Shown piece after piece: positions 1 to 13,108 of a DNA stretch of 64,000 bases. Location: the NCBI GenBank assembly GCA_004194705.1, contig SADC01000886.1:806001-870000 (forward strand), given 5' to 3'. Origin of the DNA: Ditylenchus dipsaci (Eukaryota > Nematoda > Chromadorea > Rhabditida > Anguinidae). The translations under genes were made by a program, and so were the position numbers. Below the pieces are notes generated by a model. The model was not told the DNA's origin. It did not search any database and saw only the letters and a list, made by a program, of their open reading frames with translations. The first letter of the stretch is position 1; each line of letters begins with the position of its first letter.

Positions 1-249
1 GACTTAAATTTTTTTCCGTTTTTGAAGTTGAAAAATAAATGGCCCAGGCTGTTTATAGAGTAAATAAGGTATTGTTTTTTTGTTTAAATCACTTTCTTTT
101 TGCCCCAAATTTTTCTTTTATATTTTTGTCTTGGATTTTCTGATTTTTTCACAAACAGAAAAAATACCATCGTGTAGACCTGCGATTCAAGTTTTCTAAA
201 AGACGCTAAATGAAATTAATCCTTTCCATAATAAATTTTTTAGGTTACA

Positions 250-1512
250 TACCCGATATAGTGTACCCTGGACTCAATCGTTTGGACAGAGGTTAATTAA
301 AATGACTAGAATGAACACTCGATATAACGTACACCTGAAGCCGTCCAAGCGGTGTACACTACAGTAGCGGACAAAAATAATGTAACACCTGTACAAAATC
401 TAGTTTTGGTAAAGTTCTAGTATCTCCTGGCAAAATTTTGTCCGGCAAAACATTTTAAGTGTATTTTTAAGCAAGGAACATGATTCTGCAAAAAAAATTC
501 ATTCTTGAGGGCACAATTTCATTCTACAGCCACTTTTTCACGACTAGTCCATTTTTGGGCCGGACAAAAGTAATGTAAACCTTTGATTTTTTACATTCGC
601 TCACATTGTTCACGGTTATTGTCAATGCTTGATTATCTTTGTAAGCCGTGTTTCTCAGCTACAATTTGGTGGTCAAACTTATTTTTTTGATTCTTCTAAA
701 AAAGTTATGACCATCAAATAAAGCGTCGATTTCTAGTCAAAGTAAGGAAATCTTAGGAAAATGACCGTTTAGCCACATAAATAATAGCTTTCTCGAAAAA
801 ATTTGATGAAAAAATCACATTCAATGCACCATTCGAAGCTCTTTTATTTCTCTAAAATGACATGTCAAAACTTTTTTAGAAAAAATCGTGAGAAACGGAC
901 AGTTGAATTTAGACAAGACAAAAAAAGGCTTTAAAAATAAGCAAAAAGGGGGGTTCACTTTTTTTAACTTAACCATCCGTTTCTCAGCCCTGTATTTTTC
1001 TAAAAAGTTTTGGACATGTCATTTTTAGAGAATAAAGAGCTTTCGATGGGGCATTGAGTATTTTTCATCAAAATTTTTTCGAGAAAAGCTTTATTTATGT
1101 GGCTAAACGGTCATTTTCCTAAGATTTTCCTTACTTTGACAAATCGACGCTTTATTTTGATGTCATAACTTTTTTTAGAAGATCAAAAAATAGTTGACCA
1201 ACCAAAGGTAGCTGAGAACACGGCTTAAAAGAGTATCAGCATTGAAATAACGTGAACATGTGAGCGAATGTACAAAATTCAAAGGTGTACATTACTTTTG
1301 TCCGGCCCAAAAATGGTAGTCGTGAAAAAGTGGCTGTAGAATGAAATGTGCCCTCAAGAATGAATTTTTTTGCAGATCATGTTCCTTGCTTAAAATACAC
1401 TTAAAATGTTTTTGCCGGACAAAATTTTCCAGGAGATACTGAACTTTACCACTTAGACTTTTGTAAGGTGTTACATTATTTTTGTCCTACTGTATATCGA
1501 GTTTTGACTGTC
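250..1512. mobile_element. pogo-like MITE split by a younger insertion
   Basis: The left part (about 310-359) has CTCGATATAACGTACACC followed by an inverted GGTGTACACTA, and the sequence resumes after the inserted element as TATCGAGTTTTGACTGT. Joined, the two sides read as one short terminal-inverted-repeat element of the pogo/Tigger type (ends of the CAGTCAAAACTCGATATAA kind), interrupted at a TA by the 362-1492 element. The exact left end is degraded. Confidence 0.5.
362..1492. mobile_element. 1.13-kb foldback element, Tc1/mariner-type TA duplication
   Basis: The two halves (about 362-935 and 945-1492) are near-complete reverse complements. The ends are CAGTAGCGGACAAAAATAAT on the left and its complement on the right (one base shorter), flanked by TA at 360-361 and 1493-1494. 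A TA duplication and a CAGT-like start are typical of the Tc1/mariner superfamily. There is no coding capacity, so this is a non-autonomous long hairpin. It lies downstream of, or in a 3' intron of, the arrestin-domain gene. Confidence 0.75.
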
Positions 1513-1904
1513 CTAAAACCATACTTTCTTTTTTGAAAAAGCTGAAATTAGTACGGTTTGGTCCTGAGCCTAAGGCTAAGCCTGAAAATTATAGGCGGGA
1601 GGGGGGGCAGTAGTTTATATTCCATAGCGCCGATATAATTTCATGTAAGCTATCTTAAAATGTAGAATAAAAATTTAAAGGATGGAAGTAAGTCAGAAAA
1701 TAATTTAGCTTGTACTTTCAATATTTCGTCTTACATTATTAAGAGATCTTAAACAAAATCATATTTCTTAGAACTGGAATAGCAGGGCTGCATGATGGTG
1801 TTATACTTTGCAAAAAAAGGTTTAAAAATACAGAGAAAAGTTTTGGCCAAAAAGAAGATAATTTGGGACAAAAAGTAAAATCCCAAAATATGGTAAGTAT
1901 TTAC

Positions 1905-3910
1905 ATGTTGTGGATGTGTGCACTGCAGGGATGGACAGGAAGAAGACATGTTGGCGCTCAGGGATGACTTGGTGTTGACCACATCTTCCTTGTTCAACTT
2001 TCTGTAGTGCAGTACTCTGTGGTTGGCCGATGGTTGTTTGGTGGTGCTGCTGGCCTCTGGAGCATCTGCTCTTTTGACTTTATCTACCAAACGTACTTCC
2101 ATCTTAAAAGACGGGGAATTAAGAAGTCTATTGATGAGCTGGCCTATTAGCTACCTGATCAATAAAGTGTTTGGGGTGTCGATTGTTGACAGTGAAGTTT
2201 CCAAAGACATTCTCTCCGGGGCATAGGCTGACTTGGGCAGGGTGACTTCAGCAGTGAATTTGCCTCTACAACAACATCCTCCAAACGAGACTACTTCGGT
2301 TTTGGTGGCTGGCTCGGACTGAGGTGGCAATAGATCATGTAAGTCTGGAGGGGCTATTATGCTGAACGCTTTCTTCACTAGGTATTGCGTCTGAATTTGA
2401 AATAAAAGTTAGAAGTATGTATAAGATTTATGTATAAAGATTCTTAAAATTATATTCCAGTCAAAAATATTTTTAGTAGTTATACAGTGGGTAATAAAGC
2501 GCCTTTTAACATTTTTTCTTATAAACTTTTTATTAATCTTTGTTTTCTGCATTTTTCGATTCTGTTTTCTGTGCATTTTTACTGAGCTTTGATTGTCTTT
2601 TTTAAATAATGTTATCAGTTCAGTCAATGTAGGCTACAAGTATAATATGTGTGTACTTAAACAAATCAATTTTTATTGTAGTTTCTGATTTTTAAAGGGG
2701 CATGCCCACCCTAATTAAAGGTGGTGCCCGGGAATTCAAAAAAATTTCTGAATCTTGAGTTTCTGTGCAAGTTTTTCAGCTTGGTTTCTAACAAAACAAG
2801 GCCTAAAAATAAATTATAAACCTTGTTTTGTTAAAAAAACAAGTTGAAAAGTCCGTACAGAAAGTCAAAAAATCTTAAAGGACTATGGTTTTGCGCGCAG
2901 CTGTTGTCCCCGGGAATTCAAATTTTTTCCAAATCATTGAACTTCTGTACAGATTTTTCAGCTTGGTTTCTAACAAAACAAGGCCTATAAATTTATTTCG
3001 GGAAAGATTTTGTTAGAAACCAAGTTGAAAAATCCGTAGAACAGTTTAATGATTAGGAAAAAGATTTGAATTGGCGGGACAACCGCAGCGCGCAAAACCA
3101 TGGTCCTTTAAAGAAATATTAATTTTGAGAGAATCCTTTTTGCTGTTTTGTAGGTAGTTACCAATTGTATGATTACTTTTTTCCTGTTCCATTCTAAAAC
3201 GCGTGTTTACAAACTTTTTTTATGAAGTCGTAAACAGTATTGAAGTTAAAACCCTTTTTAAGTCGTAAAAGTCGAGCTTGAAGCTTTGTAAACTAGTTAG
3301 TAGATTTATGACTAGAGTCAATGTTCCATTGTTTTGTGCATCTGATGTTATAAATTATAAGTACTTGAAGGAAGTAAATTACTTGTTATGATATGCTTTA
3401 TGTGTTATGATAAAATTATCATAAACTCGAATAATTTCCAATTTATAAACTTATTTTATAACAATATCGACTAACCGGTTCCACCTCGTCCGTCTGAAAA
3501 GTAGCTCTGGCATAATAGCGCACAAATGCCTGGGGGCTTTCATAACTGGTAGGACATCCTTTAGGCAAAGGACATTCAAAAGGCAGAGAATATGTGAAGT
3601 TGGCATTCCAGGGAAATGACCAGGCTCTGGTCTACCTGGAGGTCTTTCTAGAGGACAAAGTCCTTGTCAAAGTAGACCTTCTCCTGCTCCAACCCTCTTT
3701 GGTGTCATGGGCTAGCCAACATGCTCTGCCTTTGAACTGGATTCTGACAGCATTTATAGTGATCTGCTTCTTCAAATTCACCTTCAAACAACCAGTGATC
3801 AGTTCACCTCCATGGAACACTGGGTCTTGTCCAGCGTCAAACTCAATTTCGAATCGCTCAAACACATCATCTGCTTGATGGGCTACTGTACTATTACTGG
3901 CTTGCACCAT
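1905..3910 (-). CDS. Arrestin domain-containing protein (ARRDC/alpha-arrestin), 3' end outside window
   Basis: Alpha-arrestins are cytosolic adaptors that recruit HECT ubiquitin ligases to membrane proteins. Three exons are visible: 3476-3910 (start ATG at 3908-3910), 2155-2390 and 1905-2102. Exon 1 carries the arrestin N domain, with FEIEFDAGQDPVFHGGELI, then a KVYFDKDF strand and FVRYYARAT near its end. Exon 2 begins the C domain (GCCCRGKFTAEVTLPKSAY, then NNRHPKHFID). Exon 3 begins EVRLVDKVKRA. The reading frame is lost about five times by apparent single-base deletions (near 3698, 3650, 3612, 2220 and 1940); each reads through if one base is restored. The donor at 1904/1903 is good, but no next exon was found before base 1, so the C-terminal PPxY region expected in the family is not seen. 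The intron at 2103-2154 is only 52 nt; intron 1 holds a repeat. Confidence 0.8.
2690..3112. repeat. GGGGCATGCC-family double hairpin in arrestin intron 1
   Basis: The left end is TTTTAAAGGGGCATGCCCAC. Two consecutive hairpins follow, each with arms containing CAGCTTGGTTTCTAACAAAA and its complement. Segments between them (GGTTTTGCGCGCAGC near 2887 and its complement near 3088) also pair. Related copies are at 15108, 44902, 53221-53893, 61516-61603 and 63415. Confidence 0.7.
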
Positions 3911-6900
3911 CGTGGGTAGGCTAATAAACAGATAGTCAGGGGCAATACAACTGGCGGTGCTAATAATGCCAAATGGTAATGCTTCAATAATAACAGCTTT
4001 ATTCTACTAGGTAGTTGTCTGCTACTATAGACAATCTGGAAATTGTAATTATTGCTTTTGGAACATCTTTATTCGAATTAAAAAGTTTAATGGGAAAACA
4101 CAGGAATATTAAAGAAAAGCACGAAAAAAATGATAAATTGTAATAAAAAAATTTAAGCTTAGTCAAATAAAACGCTATATTGTTAGCTGCCAATTAACTG
4201 CAATACATCTTTTTTTAATTTTTACGGTTAATATGACTAGTCGGATGAATTTCAGGCAAACGATAAGAGAGAAGAAAAAAATTCGGCGTGAGTACTTACA
4301 ATAAAAATCTTCAGATGAACTCGATATACGGCGTGTGTCAAACAAAACTTGACCACCGTTAAGCTTTCAATTTTTTTTAATTTGTTTGTGACTGTTATAG
4401 TGACATTTCCGAGTGCAATTTGCAAATTTTTCCCACTGTTGAACAACATTTCAGAGAATTTTCCCAAGCTGAAAAAAATTCAGTGATCGACCATGCGAGA
4501 AACTAGAATTTAGGTGGTCTTTTTTTGACACCCCTATACTAGCGTCCGCGATGTTCAAATTATTTTGGCAATTTGAATGCGCTACATTAAAATAACCAAA
4601 AAAATTGAAAGTTTCTAGCTGCTTCTTCATAAACCTACCAGCTTTGCCCTTAAAAAAATCAAACCAGAAAAAAGCCGAGTTGCGTAAAATTAGCAATTTT
4701 TCGTGATGATCAATCTATAGCATTAAAAACTGCTGGTGTGACTGCCCTAATTCAAAGCTAAACAAACAAGGCGTCCCCTATTGCATTAATGAAGCCTACA
4801 ATAATACCAGTATTTACTACTCCATCATCCAATCAATATATACTCGATGGAGCAGTTGCAGAAGAGGAAAAGAGCAGTGGCCATAATTCCAGCACCATAG
4901 GAGGGGATTATTTACTTATTTATGGGGCTGGCTTTATGAGTAGTAGTAGACTCTGAAATAAATTGAAGTAATCTAGAGGGGGGACAGCTTCAAATTGCAT
5001 TCAAATAGGCAAAGGCAAGTAGCCAAAAAATTGGCTGTGAGGAATTTGCGTAGACCAAGGGAATGTGTTATGCAAATGGCTGATTCATCTGCTGTTGCAT
5101 CCTTGCCAACAACAAATCAAACAAGTTTGTGCAGTAATAATAATAGCAGCAATATTGGCTGCACCGATCACAACAATAATATTTGAGCGGGAAAACTGGC
5201 TGAGCAAATATTTGTGTTTTTTAAATGGTCTCTTTTCTGCAACAGAAACCTGCCAAATTGTTGCCATTTGCAATGGTTAAAAATTGCTTACGATTTTTTT
5301 CTGATTGATTTGGTTAAAAATGTGGTCGGAGCATAGTGAAAAGGGTTGAGCAACAGAGGAATGAGTTGTGTTGCAATATTATCGCTTGCAAACAAATGAG
5401 TGATAAGAAAAGACCTCCGTTTTATGGGTTATCAAGGTTCTTAGAAAAACAAAAGAGAAACATGATTCATTAGGCTTGTTTTCATGGACTAATCACCTAG
5501 CATAACGGTTATAGTCGACTCACAATTTGTTCTAAACCATAAGTTTTTTTTAATTCTTAGGCAGAAAAATGTCGTGCTTGAGGTTTCCGGTAAGATATCT
5601 AACATCGGTTTGCAAAAATGGCAGAAAATTAGCTACCCACCCACATGTCAAATACTATATAAAAATACTTCCGAAATATACCACTGAACAATAACTAGTG
5701 GTCAAGATCTAGGAGTGTATAACTTCACGGAGCAGAAATCACAAACTTTTTTAAAGCTTATTGTTTTCCTTTTTTACGTTTTTTGTAGGTTATAGTACAC
5801 ATCTGAGTTTGGTCTATTCTTCGCATAAGCCGAAATGTGCTCTGCTGAGTGACCCTTCTCAAAAATGTGCATGTGCCAAGGTAGAATCAGGTGGTGTATT
5901 GAAACAACCTAAATTAATATATTGTCCCAGTGGTCTAGGGTATTTTTCGTAACTTATAAAAATTTTGACCTAGGTCATTGAGCTATTTGAATTTCGCACT
6001 ACTCAGTCTTACATCAGAGATCACATTTAATTACAAGAATTAAGGGTGACCTTACTATCCCATTGTAAAAAGTTTCATAATAAGCTTCCAGAAAATTAAT
6101 TTATTCTTGAACTTAATTTAAACAAAATAAATCAGTTTATTATCTCCCAATTAGTCCAAAACCAAACCTCAGGCACCCCTCCAAAAAATTACCCAAAAAA
6201 TGCAAACAACAAAAAAGTATAAAGAACGAAAAACTACCAATTATGACTGATGGCTGACACAAAAATGGAAGAAATACTCCAAAAAGAGTGCGCGAATCTA
6301 CTGTTCCCCACTTCCCTTTTTTTCCACTCACACATTCAAATTATGGAGAGGAGGAAGCCAGCGCAAGCACGGCGTATAAACACTCTCCCATCCACACCCA
6401 ACAAAATGACAAACACACACACAAAAACTTTTTGCCCTGCTCTTCCACTCAAAAAAGAGAGAGAACAACCAGTTCTGTAATCACAAACACACGCGCACCC
6501 ACTCTTTGGACATACAAAGGTGGGCAGAGCCTATGCATTGATCCATCCAGAGCAGACAGTGCAGCAGTGAACACAACAGACATCTCCCCCCCCCTGCCTG
6601 CCCAACCCACCACTCAATCATTATCAACCAATAGAGGGGCAGGGGGTTGACTAAGGACTAGAGGCAGGAGGAGGGGCAATGCTCCCATTTATATTAATAG
6701 GCTTGCCACTGCCATTGAGTCTAGAGGATATGGATGCTGGCGGTTGGTGTTGTTGACTGGGTGTTCCACTCTGGTGTTCCTACCCCACTGGCTGGTTGCT
6801 AGGCTTACGGGATTAAGTCAGGAGATGAGAGCCAGGTGGAAGCCAGGCTCACGCAATGTGCACACGCAACACTGCACTCGGGGGATGATTGATTGGGTGA

Positions 6901-8860
6901 AAAACAGAGACCAGCAATAATTCGATAAAAGGCAAATAGAGAGTTATTGCTGGTCTAGTGAAATTTAATCTAGGATGAATTGGACAGAGAACAAGAAAAT
7001 ATGCTAATTTTTTGGAATAAAGATAATCTGTGATGGGCAAATTAGGCAAGTCTTCGAAATATGCCTGAGAATTCGAATTAATTAATTTAAAAGAAAGATT
7101 GTTGTTATAGCAGTGAGTGCAGCCTTATAGCTTAGTAACTAACTCTTGTCTAGATAATTCCAAGCAAAATCTTATGTCAATGGGGGTATTGCAAGAGAGC
7201 TGTCTCCAAATACACAGCTTATAAGCAGCAACCTGCTTTATGCAGTCCTCTGGGAATAAGGAACAGCAGCAGCAGAGATTGGTATCAACTAACTGATGAC
7301 CAAACATAAATCTTTTCTGGCCTCTATTTGGCAACATGAACTTATGGACGGTACAAGAAAGTCGAAAATTATTCATACACTTACACATTAAGTGTCATTA
7401 TATGCGCTCTAATAAACAATAACCATTGTCATACATCCACAAGTCGGCACAATCATGATGATAGAGCAGAAGAAACAACAATAAAGAGATAATATAGGTA
7501 GTAGTTGTAGAACTAGCAGTAGTAGTAGGAAGGTCATTTGGCAAGTAGTGGGGGGGGGGGGGGTAAATGACTCACTTCCACCCACAAACTCTTACTCTTC
7601 CTCAAAACATACAAACAACAACATAGTAAAAAGAAGTATGTTTCAGTAGCCTCACCGCTACCAACAGGTTGCCTCAATGCAGGCAAAAGGGCAATAAAAA
7701 GTTAAAATTGATTCGGACACACTTTCTTCATCCTAACCAATCAATGCTGATACTATTAGAAAGCCTAACAAAAACAACATTAACAAAAATAAGATCCGGT
7801 ATGAAAAGAATTTTTTGTAAAAAACTACAATCCATAATACCATCTGATTATTGAGACAAATCATTAAAGGCTAGCTGGTCTTATTTATATTACCAACTCA
7901 TATACTGGTAAATAAGCTGGCCCCAAGGGACCACATTCATTGGCAGTTTGCATATAAAGACCCAAAAATAATGAAAAAAGGCAATTTAAGTGTGCAATTG
8001 TTTTGTTGTTTTAAGACTTCCTCAAACAAATTCAATATATCTATTTCAAATGAATTTGTTATTGACTGCAAACCAACTACAGATAAATCAATACTTTAGT
8101 TTAGAAAAAATAAGTATTCATGACACCCACAATTACTACAATGAGCGCAAGAGATATAAATTAATTTGGGATAGTAGAAGTAGTTAAACAGAAAACAAAA
8201 AGCCTTTTGCAATATGAGGGAACTAAATGAAAACATCTAGGTAAACGAACCCAGCAACGACAATTTATAGCGAAAATATTGATTTGCAAAGAAGACCATC
8301 AAAAAGATGAAAAGTGGGTCAATAAGGGAGCAGAGGAAATCTCTTTATTTTAGATACTTTTGAAAAATTAATACATAAAATTAGCTTTTTTGCTTTAATT
8401 AATAAAACAATTTGGTTTTAAATAAAATTTGAATGTATACACCTTCTTTAAATTACCCTAGTTACTTTTACTAAATGCACTTAAAGCAATTTGGAGTGGG
8501 CCGTCCATTTTGACCACAATCTTTTAAATTATTTATGGTAATTAGGATGGCTAGAATCACATTGGTCGCCATAACTTATATAGGTTTCTATAAGCGATGT
8601 TAACGTCAATAATAGGGTTGTTGGTCGATCGATTATCAATTGATAATCGATAGTTTGGATATAGTCTTTTAGAGACTACTTAGCTTGGGGTTGAGTGTTG
8701 GCATGATTTAGAAATCTACAAATCCTAATAAAAATAGTCTACCTGAGACTATTATATAGTACAATTAGTGATATAAAGACTTTTTAGGAGTTCCCAGGGG
8801 GGAGGGCAGCCGAACAGGTAACAAACTTTGCCATGATACTAACAAAAATTCAACTAAAAA
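3911..8860. other. Intergenic stretch without recognised genes
   Basis: This is about 5 kb upstream of the arrestin gene. Open frames here (for example near 5000-5280, 6250-6650 and 7125-7388) are short, low in complexity and not supported by splice sites or family motifs. There are purine/pyrimidine-rich tracts (CACACA near 6410, C-rich near 6580, a run of about 14 G at 7550) and TAGTAG repeats near 7500. The GC-richer part at 6480-6860 could be a promoter or 5' UTR of the arrestin gene, but nothing decides it. Confidence 0.4.
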
Positions 8861-8867
8861 TATTGAC

Positions 8868-9055
8868 GCTAGGGTGATATACCCTCCCCAATAATTTTTG
8901 AAGGGTACCTAAAACCACCATTTTTGAAAAAAAAAAGTTGTGCAAAAGCCTTTTTTAGTAATGGCCATGTCCTGAGCCTAAACCTAAGCCACATTATTGG
9001 TGGGGTATAGTACGCTAGCGTTTTTTCGGGAGGGTATATCACACTAGCGCCAAAA
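8868..9055. repeat. Short foldback with CGCTAGxGTGATATACCCTCC arms
   Basis: GACGCTAGGGTGATATACCC at the left is answered by GGGTATATCACACTAGCGCC at the right, with a further inner pair (GGGTACC / GGGGTATAG). There is no coding capacity. This is an inverted-repeat element of unknown family. Confidence 0.55.
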
Positions 9056-9966
9056 AACTATTATAGCAAAAATTAGTGTACTCCCTAAAAAAAATTATTT
9101 CTACAAACTTTAGGTATTTGACTAAACAAAAAATATAGTTTTATGAATGAAATATAAATCATTTTATAGCTTCAAACCTAGCTAAATCATCAGTATAAGT
9201 GAAAAGAGGATTGATCCATTATAAACAGCTGTTACTCACCCAACAACTCAATTAACTTGGCTCTGAAACAGAAAAGCTAGCCGAAAGCCTAACAGTGAAA
9301 TGATCTATTAGATCAACAGCAGCATTAGCTGTGAGAGCTACATGTGTGTATTTCTAACAAAACAACAAACACACTGAAAGCAATCCTGAAAAAGCTGTGC
9401 AAGCTGTATTTTTTGCCAAAACCAACATGTTTATACAGTGAAATGATCGAAATGTCTTACAAGCCACTGTTTTTTAATAGATAGACCGATTTTTTTCGAG
9501 ACATATTTTCAGGCTTTTCATTAATAGAACAGTTCTCGCATGTTTTGTACATTTTAAGACACAAACTTTGCTTCAATGTGTTCTTTTTGATATCAATACT
9601 CTTGTGACAACCTTATATTTGTAGCGCGACATTTGTTACTTCAATCGAACCTGCATATAACAGTAACCCATGACGACAAACTAATATATATAACTTTTTG
9701 CCTTGGAGGACCGAGGTAATTCTCAAATTTAAATGATGCTTGTATACACGTGTGTACCCTTTGTATACTTTAATGTAGTTTAGTGTAGCATAAATAAGTA
9801 ATGCAAGGAATGCCTAGTGACAAATCAATAATAAGATTGGACTTTACTAAACAAATCAAATTAGTTCAGTCTTGCATGGATAAAATTCCTCCAAAACTGG
9901 TTTTGGTCAATTTATTTTTACAATAGTTAATTCAAAAGAAAAAACGTTTAATTTTTTTTACAAAAA

Positions 9967-11040
9967 ACTCATTTTTAGTGAATTCTGATATCGTATTTTG
10001 TGCCGTCTTTAACAAAAAGCCGAGATCCTCCATTAATTTCAAGTGGTCAGAAGTTGGTAACACTTTACTTGGCCCCCCCCCCCGGCTGATCCACTTTCGA
10101 GGTGAATTTTTAAAAACCGATTGCATATTCGTGTTTCTCGACCCGGATTTTTACGGGAAATGATCATCAGATTCTGTGAAAGTGAAAAAAATTTTTTGGG
10201 ATTTGCTTTGGTCCTCCAAGGTAAAATTTTAGAAAAATTAAAAAAATATATTTTTCAAATTGGCGCCTTTTGAATTTTAAAGGGATTAAGGGCTGTATTG
10301 GGAGGGAAGGGAATAAAAAAAGGCCACTTTTATGGCAGAACAATAGAAAAGTAAATATATGTATTCTTCGACTGCCTCACCATGTTTTTCAACTGGGCCG
10401 TGGCAAAAAGACACTCTATACGCATTTTTTGATCAAGAGTGCTTCTCAGAATCATGTCTAAGGTAAGTTAGTGCGCGCATCTCCAACTCTCAAGCCCCCT
10501 GCGCCTTCTTTGGGGTGCAGGGGCTTGGGGGCTTGGAGTTGAGATGCGCACACCCACATACCTTAGACACAAATCACTCGAAAGTGACTCTGGATGCATG
10601 AAAAAGCATGCATACCAGAGTTTATTTATGCGGTAGACCGCAGTATTCAAAACTATGTTCAACATCTTCTTGTTAGGGGCCTTGTGTGATTAGTGGCCCC
10701 TTTATTCCCTTCCCCTCCCAATACAGCCTTTAATCCCTTTAAAATTCAAAAGGCGCCAATTTAAAAAATATTTTTTTTTTCAAAATTTTCTAGAATTTTA
10801 CCTTGGGGGACCAAAGCAAATCCCAAAAATTTTTTTTCACTTTCACAGAATCTGATGATCATTTCCCGTAAAAATCCGGGTCGAGAAACACGAATATGCA
10901 ATCGGTTTTTAAAAATTCACCTCGAAAGTGGGTCAGCCGTGGGGGGGGGTTGGTGGCAACTAAAGTCTAGCCCAGAAGTTTTATTGCTCACATCTGAACA
11001 GGCACTGCATAAAATGTCACTTTTAGACGAAAAATGACCA
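9967..11040. repeat. 1-kb foldback, CTAAGGTAAGT-hairpin family (most complete copy)
   Basis: The arms at 9967-10470 and 10560-11040 are reverse complements for most of their length; both include the string GACCCGGATTTTTACGGGAA or its complement. The centre (10455-10575) is a GC-rich hairpin in which CCCCTGCGCC pairs with GGTGCAGGGG, flanked by GTCTAAGGTAAGT and ACCTTAGAC. Short open frames within it are by-products of the repeat. Partial copies lie near 24400, 43640, 46500, 48000 and 60280. Confidence 0.75.
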
Positions 11041-11090
11041 AATTATTTGTTAGAACATATTATTTTAAAATTTTTAGATGGGATAAAACC

Positions 11091-11527
11091 CGTGGACACC
11101 CTAATTTCGACGGCTAGGGGAGATTGCCAAAAACGAAAATTACCAAGACGAAGATTGCCAAAAACGAGAATTGCCAAAAACGAAAACTGCCAAAACGAAA
11201 ATTGGCATGACAAATAAAAGCTTAGTGAATACGAACATATACCACTCAGTTTCACATAACTTACCCTTCATTTATCCATTCGTTTGGTTTTGGCTAAAGG
11301 AAAATGACTAAAGTGACGCTCCAATATAGTGACACTCCAGTATAGTGATTCTCCAAGGCCGGTCCCAAGGGGTGTCGCTATACCGAGGTTTGACTGTATA
11401 CGCTTTTCACACATAATACTTTTTATTTCGTTTGTTACACTAAAAGCAAATGTCGTTTTGGCAATTTTCGGTTTGGAAATTTTCGTTTTGGCAATTTTCC
11501 CCTAGCCATTTCGACAATGTCCATGGA
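11091..11527. repeat. Foldback with TTGCCAAAAACGAAAA subrepeats
   Basis: TCGACGGCTAGGGGAGATTGCC at the left is mirrored by TTTTCCCCTAGCCATTTCGA at the right. Inside the arms the unit TTGCCAAAAACG is repeated four to five times on the left and as CGTTTTGGCAATTTT on the right. The interval 11312-11398 contains what looks like one end of a pogo-type MITE (CGAGGTTTGACTGTA). Confidence 0.55.
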
Positions 11528-11673
11528 TATTTACGGCAAAAAGTTGTATTTTTTAACAAAGTGCTGTCGAAATCGCAATGTTTTTAGCTGATCAGAATAA
11601 AAGGAAATCTTCAAAGCTTGAGCTAGGTAAGCGAGTTTTTATGCTTGTGTATCCAACCATTGACAATCATAGC

Positions 11674-11946
11674 TACCGTATATTCTCTATTAATGCCCCT
11701 GGGTATTATTTTTCAACCTTTTCGAAGAGGGGGCATTGTTAGAGAGGGGGGCATTAATAGAGAGGGGGGCATTATTTTTCAACACTTCAACCATCGTTGA
11801 AATTAATACTAGACTTATACTGTCATTTTGACGAGGGGGGCATTATTAGAGAGAGGGCATTATTTTTCGACCCTCCTCGGAGAGGGGGTATTATTAGACA
11901 GGGGGGCATTAATAGAGAGGGGGGCATTAATAGAGAATATACGGTA
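11674..11946. repeat. ACCGTAT...ATACGGT element (CTCTAATAAGCGCCC family)
   Basis: Ends are TACCGTATATTCTCTATTAA and its complement. Internally the unit GAGGGGGGCATTAATAGA is repeated in both arms. One of at least six copies in the window, each ending in the same ACCGTAT/ATACGGT termini. Confidence 0.65.
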
Positions 11947-12121
11947 TGTCTTTTTATGAAAAGACCTCCGTTGGATTGAACAATTGATTGTGTGACAAAG
12001 CTGACTTTTTTTACATATTTGAGCTTGTTAGCATTTTAGTTAAGTGTCGTAAAAAGCTAAAATAGGACAGTTTTATCAATGTTATATGGAAAACAATATT
12101 GACCTATTCATTATGCTACCC

Positions 12122-12506
12122 TACTGTATCTCTCTAATAAGCGCCCCGGAGCGCTTATTAGAGAGTGGCAATTTTTTCAAGCTTAAAGTGGTCTGAAACT
12201 TCTGTTTTCATTAACTTTTGAGCTCTGAAAAAAGTGCCTGTTAGATTTTTAATATCCCTAGCAGGCACTTTTCACAGAGCTTAAAAAATTAATGAAAACA
12301 GAAGTTTCAGACCACAAGAAGTTAGGGGGCGCTAATTAAAGAGGGGCGCTCGTTAGAGAGAATGGACGAAACTTTTTTTGTGGCAGAAAATCCCTTTTTT
12401 GTGGCCGGTTTCGTCCTCTACGGTCGCTTATCACTGAAGAGAATGGAACTGGCCACGAAAAAGAGATTTCGGCCACAAAAAAGTTTTGCCTAGAGAGAAT
12501 ACGGTA
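12122..12506. repeat. ACCGTAT-family element with nested hairpins
   Basis: It starts TACTGTATCTCTCTAATAAG and ends AGAGAGAATACGGTA. Two inner palindromes are visible: GGTCTGAAACTTCTGTTTTC (12190) with its complement near 12305, and a GTGGC-rich pair at about 12366-12490. Confidence 0.6.
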
Positions 12507-13108
12507 TTTTGTTTTGTTTTTGAATTCCATTGAAACGTTAACTAATATTTTATATGTCATAAACATCTAAAAAAGATATGTATTTATTTATCTTTTTATC
12601 AATTAATCAATGTATGTAGAGTGTCAAATATTCACCCGTAAAATGGAGATAATAAATGGAGAGTTGGCAAGTTTGCACACAAACATTAATACTACTTATG
12701 CAGATACTAGATTGAGACACAGAAAAGAACCGGACCACTCAAGCACCAGGTTATAGATAATAATAAAAATGATAGCTAAAATAAATTAAAAATCATGCTA
12801 TGAAATGGCGATATATAAAACATGTATTTTTTAAATGCTTTTTAAAATACTCTTCCCTCAAAAAGGACCATAATTATGCCCAATTTTATTTATTTTATCA
12901 ATAGCTTGTTTTGTAGCCTGTCCCTAAGCCACAAAATTACACCATGTCCAAAAAATTTTCAAAAAAAGGACAAACTTGTGGGCATTTCTAAGTAAGGAGG
13001 TGAGTAAGCAGAAAAAAGTCGCGCTCAATAAAGCAGCCCCTTCAAGCTTACCTAAAATTCATAAGATATAATAGTTTTCAAAAGTTGTTACACTAGCTTT
13101 AAATTATA

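Noticed and set aside
1905..3910. Programmed frameshifting in the arrestin gene
   Set aside because: The shifts are all equivalent to one missing base, occur in many genes and mostly in homopolymers, and lack a common slippery motif; sequence error is simpler.
4995..5280. Small proteins on both strands
   Set aside because: Overlapping open frames in all directions, asparagine-rich from AAT/AAC runs, no supporting context.
6250..6650. Two overlapping plus-strand proteins
   Set aside because: Low-complexity CA/C-rich sequence, no splice sites, no family motif.
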